Part shown: positions 15,061 through 22,876 of the stretch, piece by piece
Layout of the letters: each line of letters begins with the position of its first letter
Numbering within the stretch: the first letter of the stretch is position 1
Assembly: GCA_963740605.1 (NCBI GenBank)
Contig: CAVUFC010000018.1
Location: 1-64,000, forward strand
Length of the DNA: 64,000 bases
From: DASSUW01 sp963740605
Lineage (GTDB): Bacteria; Actinomycetota; Thermoleophilia; Solirubrobacterales; Solirubrobacteraceae
Direction of reading: 5' to 3'
The notes under the pieces: generated by a model
Seen by the model: the letters and a program-made list of their open reading frames with translations, nothing else
The model's database searches: none
Told to the model about the DNA's origin: nothing
Program-made: the position numbers and the translations under genes

Positions 15061-16731
15061 ATGACTTCGTTTAGCATTAGCGCCGTGGTCACGTCGGCTG
15101 CCAGCCTCCGCCAGGCCCTCGAGCGAGAACGCGCGCGGATCGCCGGCGAGCGCGAGGCGTCGTTCACGACGCTCTCGGGCGAGCCGATCCTGCCGTTGTA
15201 CGGGCCCGAGGACGTCGGCCCGTTCGAGGACCGGATCGGACGCCCCGGGCAGTACCCGTACACGCGTGGCGTCTACGAGAGCATGTACCGCGGGCGGCTG
15301 TGGACGATGCGCCAGTTCGCCGGCTTCGGCACCGCCGAGGAGACCAACGCGCGATTCCGTTACCTGCTCGAGCACGGGCAGACAGGGCTCTCGACCGCCT
15401 TCGACATGCCGAGCCTGATGGGCCATGACTCCGACCATCCGCGCAGCCTCGGCGAGGTCGGCCGCGAAGGCGTCGCCGTGGACACGCTCGACGACATGCA
15501 GACGCTATTCGGCGGCATCGACCTCGGCGAGGTCAGCGTGTCGATGACCATCAACGCCCCCGCCGCGATCATGATGGCCTTCTACGTCGTCGGGGCGGAG
15601 GAGAACGGCGTCCCGTGCGACCGGCTCTCCGGCACGGTTCAGGCGGACATCCTCAAGGAGTACATCGCCCAGAAGGAGTGGTGCTTCCCGGTCGACCCGG
15701 CGATGCGCCTGCTCGGCGACATGATGCAGTGGTGCACGGAGCACATGCCGCGGTGGCACCCGGTCTCCATCTCCGGCTACCACATCCGCGAGGCCGGCTC
15801 GACCGCCGCCCAGGAGCTCGCCTTCACGCTCAAGAACGGGCTCACGTACGTGGAAGAGCAGATCGGGCGCGGCATGGACGTGGACGATTTCGCCCCGCGC
15901 CTGAGCTTCTTCTTCAACGCGCAGATCGACTTCTTCGAGGAGATCGCCAAGTACCGCGCCGCCCGCCGCATCTGGGCGCGCGAGCTGCGCGAGACCTACG
16001 GCGCGCGCAACCCGCGGTCGTGGCTGATGCGCTTCCACACGCAGACGGCCGGCGTCTCCCTGACCGCCCAGCAGCCGCTCAACAACATCGCCCGCACGGC
16101 GATCGAGGCACTCGCCGGGGTGCTCGGCGGCACCCAGTCCCTGCACACGAACTCGCACGACGAGGCGCTTGCACTGCCGAGCGAGGAGGCCGTGCGCGTC
16201 GCCCTGCGCACCCAGCAGATCATCGCCCATGAAACCGGCGTGACCAACACCGTCGACCCGCTCGGCGGGTCCTACTTCGTCGAGGCGCTCACCGACGAGA
16301 TGGAGGTGCGGGCGTACGCCTATTTCGGCAAGGTCGACGAGCTCGGCGGCATGGTCGAGGCCGTCAAGCGAGGCTTCCCGCAGCGCGAGATCGCCGACGC
16401 CGCGTACGTGCTCCAGACCGAGTACGACGCCGGCGAGCGCAAGCTCGTGGGCGTGAACTCGTTCACCGAGGGCGCCGACGACGAGCTGGAGATCCTGCGC
16501 ATCGACCCGGCGCTCGAGCGCAAGCAGGTCGGCCGCGTCCAGGCCGTGCGCGCCCGTCGGGACGGCGCGGCGGTCGAGGGCGCGCTGGTGCGCGTGCGCG
16601 AGCAGGCCGCGACCGGCGCCAACCTGATGCCGTCGCTGCTCGACGCCGCCCGCGCCCATGCGAGCGAGGGCGAGATCGTCGAGGCGCTCCAGGAGGTGTG
16701 GGGCAGCTACACCGAGACGCCCGTGTTCTAG
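15061..16731 (+). CDS. Methylmalonyl-CoA mutase family large subunit, isobutyryl-CoA mutase (IcmA)-like
   Basis: 556 residues: TIM-barrel substrate domain only, no C-terminal B12-binding domain (DxHxxG absent), as in IcmA/HcmA-type large subunits that need a separate small subunit. YPYTRGVYESMYRGRLWTMR is the family signature. The residue after RQ is Phe (RQFAGF), as in isobutyryl-CoA mutase, where methylmalonyl-CoA mutase has Tyr and 2-hydroxyisobutyryl-CoA mutase has Ile. STAFDMPSLMG keeps Ala where HcmA has Asp. QQPLNNIARTAIEAL and NTVDPLGGSYFVE are present. No small subunit or chaperone lies nearby. Likely rearranges a branched acyl-CoA to a straight one. Confidence 0.85.
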   Translation: MTSFSISAVVTSAASLRQALERERARIAGEREASFTTLSGEPILPLYGPEDVGPFEDRIGRPGQYPYTRGVYESMYRGRLWTMRQFAGFGTAEETNARFRYLLEHGQTGLSTAFDMPSLMGHDSDHPRSLGEVGREGVAVDTLDDMQTLFGGIDLGEVSVSMTINAPAAIMMAFYVVGAEENGVPCDRLSGTVQADILKEYIAQKEWCFPVDPAMRLLGDMMQWCTEHMPRWHPVSISGYHIREAGSTAAQELAFTLKNGLTYVEEQIGRGMDVDDFAPRLSFFFNAQIDFFEEIAKYRAARRIWARELRETYGARNPRSWLMRFHTQTAGVSLTAQQPLNNIARTAIEALAGVLGGTQSLHTNSHDEALALPSEEAVRVALRTQQIIAHETGVTNTVDPLGGSYFVEALTDEMEVRAYAYFGKVDELGGMVEAVKRGFPQREIADAAYVLQTEYDAGERKLVGVNSFTEGADDELEILRIDPALERKQVGRVQAVRARRDGAAVEGALVRVREQAATGANLMPSLLDAARAHASEGEIVEALQEVWGSYTETPVF

Positions 16732-17540
16732 GCGGTGACGAGTCCGCCGTTCGGGCTGAGCACGGCGCCGACGAAATAACCGGCGTCGTCGGAGGCCAGG
16801 AACGCGACGGTCGCGGCGATCTCGTCCGGATCGGCGAGCCGGCCGGCCGGCGTCGAGGCCGCGATCGCGGCACGCTCCTCGCTGATCTCGCCCTGCAGCG
16901 TGGTGGTCCCGACGTGCCCGGGCGCGACGGCGTTGACGCGGATGCCCTGGACGATCAGCTCCTTGCCCGCCGACTTGGTGAAGCCCAGGATCGCGGCCTT
17001 GGCCGACGAGTAGTGCGGGTGGCCCGTGCAGCCCTCCAGCCCGCAGACCGACGACATGTTCACCACGGCCCCGCGCCCTCGCGGGGCCATCGCGCGCGCG
17101 GCGGCGCGGGTGCAATAGAAGGTCCCGTCGAGGTGGATCGCGTGCATGCGCCGCCACTCGTCGTCCTCCAGTCGGACGAGGGCGTCGAGCGGCGTCTTGA
17201 CGGCGCCGTTCACCACCTCGGCGCGCTGCTTGGCGATCAGCGGCTTGACGCGGCGCAGGTGCTCCATGCCGATCGCGCCCGCGTTGTTGACGAGGATCTC
17301 GACCGGTCCGAGCTCCTCCTCGATCCGCGCGAACGTGGCGTCGACGGCGGCGCTGTCGCTCACGTCGCAGACGAGCGCGATGCCGTCGCCGCCTGCGAGC
17401 TCGAGGGTCTTCTCGGCCGTCTCGAGCCGGATGTCGAGCACGGCCACGCGCGCGCCGTCGGCGGCGAGCCGCAGCACGATCGAGCGCCCGATACCCGCCC
17501 CGCCGCCGGTGACCACCGCCACTCTGCCTTGCAGGTTCAT
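16728..17540 (-). CDS. Short-chain dehydrogenase/reductase
   Basis: 270 residues. Cofactor motif VVTGGGAGIGRSIVLRLA, then LDIRLETA (Asp after beta-2 suggests NAD preference), NNAGAIG, and catalytic YSSAKAAILGF. A 20-30-residue insert around RRVKPLIAKQRAEVVNGA is unusual for the family. It lies 17 nt downstream of the Zn alcohol dehydrogenase and is probably co-transcribed. Its end overlaps the convergent mutase gene by 4 nt. Confidence 0.86.
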   Translation of the reverse strand: MNLQGRVAVVTGGGAGIGRSIVLRLAADGARVAVLDIRLETAEKTLELAGGDGIALVCDVSDSAAVDATFARIEEELGPVEILVNNAGAIGMEHLRRVKPLIAKQRAEVVNGAVKTPLDALVRLEDDEWRRMHAIHLDGTFYCTRAAARAMAPRGRGAVVNMSSVCGLEGCTGHPHYSSAKAAILGFTKSAGKELIVQGIRVNAVAPGHVGTTTLQGEISEERAAIAASTPAGRLADPDEIAATVAFLASDDAGYFVGAVLSPNGGLVTA

Positions 17541-17557
17541 GTCGTTCTCCTCGCTCG

Positions 17558-18589
17558 TCAGGGAATGGCGACGACGCGCCCACGCACGTCGCCGGCCTCG
17601 AGCCGCTCGTAGGCGGCGGGGACGTCGTCCAGCGCGACGCGCTCGACCGCGATCTGCAGCACGCCGGCGCGGGCCAGGTCGACGACCTCGGCCAGCTCGG
17701 CCCGCGTGCCCCAGTTCGAGAACACGACGGGCGTCTCGAACGGGATCACGCCGAAACGGAAGGGCAGCGTGCCGCCGCCGACGCCGATGATCGAGACATG
17801 GCCGCCCGGCGCGATCGAAGCGGCGGCCAGCGCGAGCGTGGAGTCGACGCCGACGCAGTCGACCACGAGACCGGCCCCGCCGCCCGCGGCGCGCCGCACG
17901 TCGTCGGCGGTCAGCCCGTCCGCCTGCAGGGCGGCGTGGGCGCCGGCGGCGAGCGCCACGTCGAGCGCCTCCTGCCGGCGGTCGACCGCGACGACGCGGC
18001 AGCCACTCAGCGCCCGCAGCAGCTGGACGGCGACGTGGCCGAGGCCTCCGACGCCGATCACCACCGCGGAGGAGCCGGGTCGCAGGTCGCGCAGCGCGCG
18101 CTTGACCGCGTGGTAGGGCGTCAGCGCCGCGTCGGCGAGCGGCGCGGTGGCCGCCGGGTCAAGGTCGCCGATCGGGACCGCGACGCGCGGAGAGGGGAGG
18201 ACGACGTACTCGGCGAGGCCGCCGTTGCGCCCAATCCCGCAGCCGGTGCCGCGCCGCAGGTCCTTGCGCTCGCACAGGTGCTCCTCGCCGAGGCTGCAGT
18301 GCGGGCACAGGCCACAGCCCCACGGGCCGTACACGAGCACCGTGTCGCCGACCTCAAGGCCCTCGGCGCCATCGCCGAGCTCGTCGACGGTCCCGACGAC
18401 CTCGTGACCGAGCGTGAACGGCAGCGAGTACGGCACCGTCCCCTCCGGCCAGTGCATCAGATGCAGGTCCGAGTGGCAGAGGCCGGCCGCGCGCACGCGC
18501 AGTCGGACCTCACCGGCGCCGGGTACCGGCTTCGGGACGTCGCGGACCTCCGCGGGCTGCTGCCAGGAGACGAGTTGGACGGCACGCAT
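17558..18589 (-). CDS. Zinc-dependent alcohol dehydrogenase (MDR superfamily)
   Basis: 343 residues. Catalytic zinc ligands in GLCHSDLHLMHW and LGHEVVG; structural zinc Cys quartet in CGLCPHCSLGEEHLC; coenzyme motif VIGVGGLGHVAVQLL followed by VAVDRR (Asp indicates NAD). It would oxidise a primary or secondary alcohol intermediate. The operator at 18595-18607 begins only 5 nt upstream of the ATG, between it and an AAGG-type SD, so repressor binding should block expression directly. It heads an operon with the SDR at 16728. Confidence 0.9.
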   Translation of the reverse strand: MRAVQLVSWQQPAEVRDVPKPVPGAGEVRLRVRAAGLCHSDLHLMHWPEGTVPYSLPFTLGHEVVGTVDELGDGAEGLEVGDTVLVYGPWGCGLCPHCSLGEEHLCERKDLRRGTGCGIGRNGGLAEYVVLPSPRVAVPIGDLDPAATAPLADAALTPYHAVKRALRDLRPGSSAVVIGVGGLGHVAVQLLRALSGCRVVAVDRRQEALDVALAAGAHAALQADGLTADDVRRAAGGGAGLVVDCVGVDSTLALAAASIAPGGHVSIIGVGGGTLPFRFGVIPFETPVVFSNWGTRAELAEVVDLARAGVLQIAVERVALDDVPAAYERLEAGDVRGRVVAIP

Positions 18590-18594
18590 CGAAC

Positions 18595-18607
18595 TGAATT
18601 CACCTTA
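18595..18607. promoter_or_regulatory. Regulon operator copy (11/13) abutting the alcohol dehydrogenase start
   Basis: TGAATTCACCTTA. Its right end overlaps the TAA of the upstream CoA ligase and its left end is 5 nt from the dehydrogenase ATG. Confidence 0.6.
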
Positions 18608-20164
18608 ACGTTGGACCACATAGCCGACCGCCTCACGGTCCCAGACGCCCGGAGCCTCGGCGCCGGCCGCCTTCAGCTCCTGCTTGAGCACGCGCTGCGC
18701 GTGCGACCGTGGCAGGGCGTCCATGAAGCGGACGTAGCGCGGCACGGCGAAGTGGGGCATCTTGCCGGTGCAGTAGTCGAGCAGTTGCTCGGCGGTGATC
18801 TCGGACTCGGGGCGGCGCACCGCGGCCACCATGACCTCCTGCCCGCCGAGCTCGGACGACACGCCGTAGACCGCGGCCTCCAAGAGCTCGGGGTGGTCGG
18901 CGAGCACGCGCTCGACCTCCCAGGCGGAGACGTTCTCGCCACGCCGGCGGATCGAGTCGGTGCCGCGGGCGACGAACCAGAAGAAGCCGTCCTCGTCGCG
19001 GTAGGCGTTGTCGCCGGTGTGGAACCACAGGTTGCGCATCGACGCGAGTGTTGCGGCCTCGTTGCCCCAGTAGCGCTCCATCATCACGAACGGGCGCTTC
19101 GGCCGGACCACGATCTCGCCGGTGACGCCCGGGGCAACCTCGACGTCGTCCTCGTCGACCACCTTCGCCTCGTACCACGGTGTCGGCAGCCCGGCGGCGC
19201 CCGCCCGGCGCTTGTCCCAGCTCACGGCGATCGTCGGCCCCGTCTCGGTCATGCCGTACGCGTCGAGCACGGCGAGGTCGAACCGCTGCTCGAACTCCTC
19301 GACGAGCTCGGTCGAGGCGGCCGCGCCGACGACCACCCGCACGCTGTTCCCGCGGTCGGCGTCGTTCGCGGGCTGCTTGAGCAGGATCCGCAGCATCTCG
19401 CCCTGGCCGTTGAACGCGGTGACGCCCTCACGGCGGCAGATGTCCCAGAAGCGGCTGGCGGAGAACTTCCGGTTGATCACGCAGCGCGCGCCCGAGACCA
19501 TCGCCGCCAGCACGGTCATGTACTTGGCGTTGGCGTGGAAGAGCGGGAAGACCGAGAACAGCACGTCGTCCTCGGTGTAGCGGACGATGTCGGCGACGCC
19601 CTGGGCCAGGTTGAGGTTGTGGTTGTGGGGGAGCACGACGCCCTTCGGCGGGCCAGTCGTGCCGCCGGTGAAGAGGATCGAGGCAGGGTCGCTCGGCCTG
19701 AGTTCGACCGGCTCGGCCGCGGGGTGCTCGAGGAGCTCGGCGAAGTCGCTCGTGGGCTTGTCGAGCGCCGGCGCGCCGCCGGTGACGACCACGTGCTGGA
19801 GGGTCTCGACCACGCCGATCTGGCCGGCGATGTGCTCCACGTGCTCCTCGTCGACCACAAGCAGGCGCGCGCCGGTGGTCTCGAGGATGTAGGCGATGCC
19901 TGGCCCTCGGGCCGCGTCGTGGATCGGCACCTCGATGGCGCCGGCCCCGAGGATGCCGAACCACGCGTACAGGAACTCCGGGCGGGTCGGCATCATCACC
20001 GCGACGCGGTCGCCGCGGCCGATGCCGAGCGCCTGCAGCCCGGCCGTGAAGCGCGCCGCGCGGTCCGCCAGCTGCTCGTAGCTCACCGGCTCGTCGTTGA
20101 CGAGCGCGAGCAGGCGGGCGCCGTAGCGCTCGGCCTGCGTGTGGGCCAGCGTCGCAATGTTCAC
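18605..20164 (-). CDS. AMP-forming acyl-CoA synthetase
   Basis: 519 residues from GTG 20164 (GGAGGAGA at ideal spacing); upstream in-frame codons reach into the operator and are not expected. P-loop ILFTGGTTGPPKGVVLPH (Gly replaces the usual Ser), LDAYGMTETGPTIA, FHTGDNAYRDEDGFFWFVAR, RRRGENVSAWEVE, and the C-terminal Lys region AQRVLKQELK. It resembles crotonobetaine/carnitine-CoA ligase (CaiC)-like enzymes more than the other ligases here. It is divergent from the DUF35/thiolase module at 20236 with one operator between. Confidence 0.88.
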   Translation of the reverse strand: MNIATLAHTQAERYGARLLALVNDEPVSYEQLADRAARFTAGLQALGIGRGDRVAVMMPTRPEFLYAWFGILGAGAIEVPIHDAARGPGIAYILETTGARLLVVDEEHVEHIAGQIGVVETLQHVVVTGGAPALDKPTSDFAELLEHPAAEPVELRPSDPASILFTGGTTGPPKGVVLPHNHNLNLAQGVADIVRYTEDDVLFSVFPLFHANAKYMTVLAAMVSGARCVINRKFSASRFWDICRREGVTAFNGQGEMLRILLKQPANDADRGNSVRVVVGAAASTELVEEFEQRFDLAVLDAYGMTETGPTIAVSWDKRRAGAAGLPTPWYEAKVVDEDDVEVAPGVTGEIVVRPKRPFVMMERYWGNEAATLASMRNLWFHTGDNAYRDEDGFFWFVARGTDSIRRRGENVSAWEVERVLADHPELLEAAVYGVSSELGGQEVMVAAVRRPESEITAEQLLDYCTGKMPHFAVPRYVRFMDALPRSHAQRVLKQELKAAGAEAPGVWDREAVGYVVQR

Positions 20165-20191
20165 TGCGTCTCTCCTCCGCAGAATTTGATA

Positions 20192-20204
20192 CGATTTCAG
20201 TTCA
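20192..20204. promoter_or_regulatory. Regulon operator copy (11/13), ligase/DUF35 divergon
   Basis: Reads TGAACTGAAATCG on the minus strand. On the plus strand TGATACGAT (extended -10-like) runs into it at 20188-20196. The same TGATACGAT plus operator combination recurs at 29129-29146. Confidence 0.6.
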
Positions 20205-20235
20205 GTAACCGTACCAGCTAGACGAGGACGCCGCA

Positions 20236-20637
20236 ATGCCCCTGCCGGTCCCGCAGATCACCGACGACAATGCAGCGTTCTGGACCGGAGGACGGCAGGG
20301 CGAGCTCCTCATCACCCGCTGCACGAGCTGTGGCTACTACCTGCACCCGCCGTCGCCGCGCTGCCCGAAGTGCCTCAGCGACGCGGTCGCGCCGAGCGCG
20401 GTGAGCGGCCGCGGGACGGTCTACAGCTACACGATCAACCGCCAAGCGTGGGTCCCCGGCCTCGAGGTGCCGTTCGTGCTCGCCATCGTCGAACTCGACG
20501 AGCAGCCCGGCCTGCGCCTGATGACGAACCTCGTCGAGTGCCTCCCCGAGGAGGCGGCGATCGGCATGCCGGTCGAGGTCGCCTTCGTGGAGCGCGGCGA
20601 GGCATTCGTCCCGGTCTTCCACAAGGTCGCGCCATGA
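20236..20637 (+). CDS. DUF35 zinc-ribbon/OB-fold protein (module 2)
   Basis: 133 residues. Zn ribbon CTSCGYYLHPPSPRCPKC near residues 31-48, then an OB-fold starting GRGTVYSYTINRQ and ending MPVEVAFVERGEAFVPVF. It is the same architecture as the DUF35 at 10240 but clearly diverged. As a ChsH2-like partner it would recruit or activate the thiolase-like protein whose ATG overlaps its stop by 4 nt. ATG 20236 has GAGGA upstream. Confidence 0.87.
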   Translation: MPLPVPQITDDNAAFWTGGRQGELLITRCTSCGYYLHPPSPRCPKCLSDAVAPSAVSGRGTVYSYTINRQAWVPGLEVPFVLAIVELDEQPGLRLMTNLVECLPEEAAIGMPVEVAFVERGEAFVPVFHKVAP

Positions 20638-21836
20638 GCGAGCGCTTCGAGGACCGCTGCATCGTCTCCGGCATCGGCCAGTCCGACGTCGGCCGGCGCC
20701 TGACCAAGAGCGTCATGGAGCTCACCCTCGATGCCGTCCTGGAGGCGATCGAGGACGCCGGGCTGCAGCCCGCGGACGTCGACGGCGTCGTCTCGTGGCC
20801 GGGTGCCGTCACCCGCAACGACAGCCTCGCCCCGAGCGGCCCGGGGGGCTCAGGCCCCGGCCCACACGCGGTGATCGACGCGCTGCGCCTCCAGCCCACG
20901 TGGTACTACGGCGGGCCGGAGACGCCCGGCATGTTCGCCGCGGTCATCCACGCCTGCATGGCCGTGGCCTCCGGACTGTGCCGGCACGTGGTCGTCTACC
21001 GGGCCCTCAACGAGGCGACGGCCTGGCGGACGGTGACGGACCGGGTCTCCACCGACGCCGCGGGCGTCACCGGCCCTATGCAGTGGATGCTGCCGTTCGG
21101 CGCCTTCTCCGGCCCCACGTGGATGGGCATGTGGGCGACGCGCCACATGTACGAGTTCGGCACGACGCGCGAGCAGATCGCGGCCGTCGCCCTCAACGCG
21201 CGGCGCAACGCCCAGCGCAACCCGAAGGCCGTCATGCAAGGCGACCTGACGATGGACGACTACCTCTCGTCCAAGATGATCAGCGATCCGCTGTGCCTGT
21301 TCGACTGCGACATCGCGGTCGACGGCGTAACGGTCCTCGTGGTCTCCACGGCGGACTACGCGCCGGACGTCCCGACCACGCCGATCCGTTTCGAGGCGGT
21401 CGGCAGCGCCCTGCGTGGTCGTGCCTCCTGGGACCAGTGGGAGGACATGACGCAGACCGCCGCGGCGAGCGCCGGCGAGCACCTGTGGTCGCGGACCGAC
21501 CTCAAGCCGGCGGACGTCGACGTGGCGAACCTCTACGACGGCTTCAGCATCCTCACGCTCTTCTGGCTGGAAGGCATGCAGTTCTGCGGCAAGGGCGAGA
21601 GCGGCCCGTTCGTCGAGGGCGGCAAGCGCATCGCGCTCGACGGCGAGCTGCCGCTCGCCACCAGCGGCGGCCAGCTCTCTGCCGGCCGGCTGCATGGGTT
21701 CGGGCACCTCCACGAGGCGTGCCTGCAGCTGCGCGGCCAGGCGGGAGACCGCCAGGTCAAGGACGCGAAGGTCGCGGCCACGTCGGCGGGCGCGGGCCCG
21801 CTTGCGTCCTGTCTGCTGCTGAGGACGGACTCATGA
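20634..21836 (+). CDS. Thiolase-fold lipid-transfer-like protein (Ltp2 type, module 2)
   Basis: 400 residues. Starts CIVSGIGQSDVGRRL as in Ltp/thiolase-like proteins. The segment aligned with the thiolase nucleophile loop reads FAAVIHACMAVASGLCRHV without the usual C-x-S-G nucleophile context. The C-terminal end has LATSGGQLSAGRLHGFGHLH and EACLQLRGQAGDRQV, close to Ltp2 aldolases, lacking the GHP motif. With its DUF35 partner it probably cleaves a C-C bond by retro-aldol reaction. It is translationally coupled to both neighbours by ATGA overlaps. Confidence 0.85.
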   Translation: MSERFEDRCIVSGIGQSDVGRRLTKSVMELTLDAVLEAIEDAGLQPADVDGVVSWPGAVTRNDSLAPSGPGGSGPGPHAVIDALRLQPTWYYGGPETPGMFAAVIHACMAVASGLCRHVVVYRALNEATAWRTVTDRVSTDAAGVTGPMQWMLPFGAFSGPTWMGMWATRHMYEFGTTREQIAAVALNARRNAQRNPKAVMQGDLTMDDYLSSKMISDPLCLFDCDIAVDGVTVLVVSTADYAPDVPTTPIRFEAVGSALRGRASWDQWEDMTQTAAASAGEHLWSRTDLKPADVDVANLYDGFSILTLFWLEGMQFCGKGESGPFVEGGKRIALDGELPLATSGGQLSAGRLHGFGHLHEACLQLRGQAGDRQVKDAKVAATSAGAGPLASCLLLRTDS

Positions 21837-22876
21837 AGTCGCGCCAGGTCCAGCTCGTCGAGTACCCCGACGGGCCCGTTGAGCCCTCGCACTTCCGCGT
21901 GGCGGACGTGGACCTGCCCGAGCCGGCTGACGGCGAGGTGCTCGTCCGCAACACGTACACGTCGGTCGACCCCGGCATGCGCCTGCGCCTGCGTCAGAGC
22001 GGCCCCGCCGGCTACTTCAACTCTTTCCCGCTCAACGCCGCGATGGACGAGATCTTCACCGTCGGCGAGGTCGTCGAGTCACGCGCCGAAGGCTTCGCGC
22101 CCGGCGACGCCGTCTCGCACGCCCACGGGTGGCGCGACTACGCGGTCGTCACCGCCGGCGCGCCGGCATTGGGCGGCGTCGGGACGCTGCGGCGCCTCGA
22201 CACGTCGATCGCCGCGCCCGAGAAGTTCCTCGGGCCGGTCGGCAACATGGCGCTCACCGCCTACGTCGGCCTCGTCGACGCCGCGCAGCTGCGCGAGGGC
22301 GACGTCGTCTGGATCTCAGCGGCTGCCGGCGCGGTGGGCAGCCTGGCCGCGCAGATCGCCAAGCAGCGCGGCCACACGGTCATCGGCAGCGCCGGGTCAC
22401 CGGACAAGGTCCGCCACCTGCTCGACGAGCTCGGGCTCGACGCGGCGTTCGACTACCACGACGGCCCGCTCGTGGATCGCCTGCGCGAGGCCGCTCCCGA
22501 CGGCATCGACGTCTACTTCGACAACGTCGGCGGCGACCACCTGCAGGCGGCGCTCACCGTGCTGCGCCCGTGGGGCCGCGTGGCGATGTGCGGGGCGCTG
22601 TCGGAGTACGAGAGCCCGGAGCCGCAGCCGGGCCCGACGAACCTGTTCCAGATAGTCGCCAACAACCTGACGGTGCGCGGCTTCCGGGCCAGCGCCTACC
22701 TTCACCGCCAGCCGGAGGCCACGCGCGAGCTCGGCGGCTGGCTCAAGGAGGGCCGCCTCGTCTACCGAGAGACGATCGTCGAGGGTCTCGAGCGCGCGCC
22801 CGAGGCGCTCGTCCGCATGCTCACCGGCGACACGACCGGCAAGACGCTCGTCAAGGTCGCGGACCCGCAGGTCTAG
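21833..22876 (+). CDS. NADP-dependent MDR oxidoreductase (prostaglandin reductase/leukotriene dehydrogenase-like)
   Basis: 347 residues. No zinc ligands; N-domain has VLVRNTYTSVDPGMRLRL, typical of the PTGR/YncB group, and the NADP motif ISAAAGAVGSLAAQIAKQRG lies mid-protein, followed by DVYFDNVGGDHLQAAL and GRVAMCGALSEY. Such enzymes reduce alpha,beta-unsaturated ketones or aldehydes. It overlaps the thiolase stop by 4 nt and ends 4 nt inside the convergent flavoprotein gene. It could reduce an enone released by the aldolase module (inference). Confidence 0.87.
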   Translation: MKSRQVQLVEYPDGPVEPSHFRVADVDLPEPADGEVLVRNTYTSVDPGMRLRLRQSGPAGYFNSFPLNAAMDEIFTVGEVVESRAEGFAPGDAVSHAHGWRDYAVVTAGAPALGGVGTLRRLDTSIAAPEKFLGPVGNMALTAYVGLVDAAQLREGDVVWISAAAGAVGSLAAQIAKQRGHTVIGSAGSPDKVRHLLDELGLDAAFDYHDGPLVDRLREAAPDGIDVYFDNVGGDHLQAALTVLRPWGRVAMCGALSEYESPEPQPGPTNLFQIVANNLTVRGFRASAYLHRQPEATRELGGWLKEGRLVYRETIVEGLERAPEALVRMLTGDTTGKTLVKVADPQV

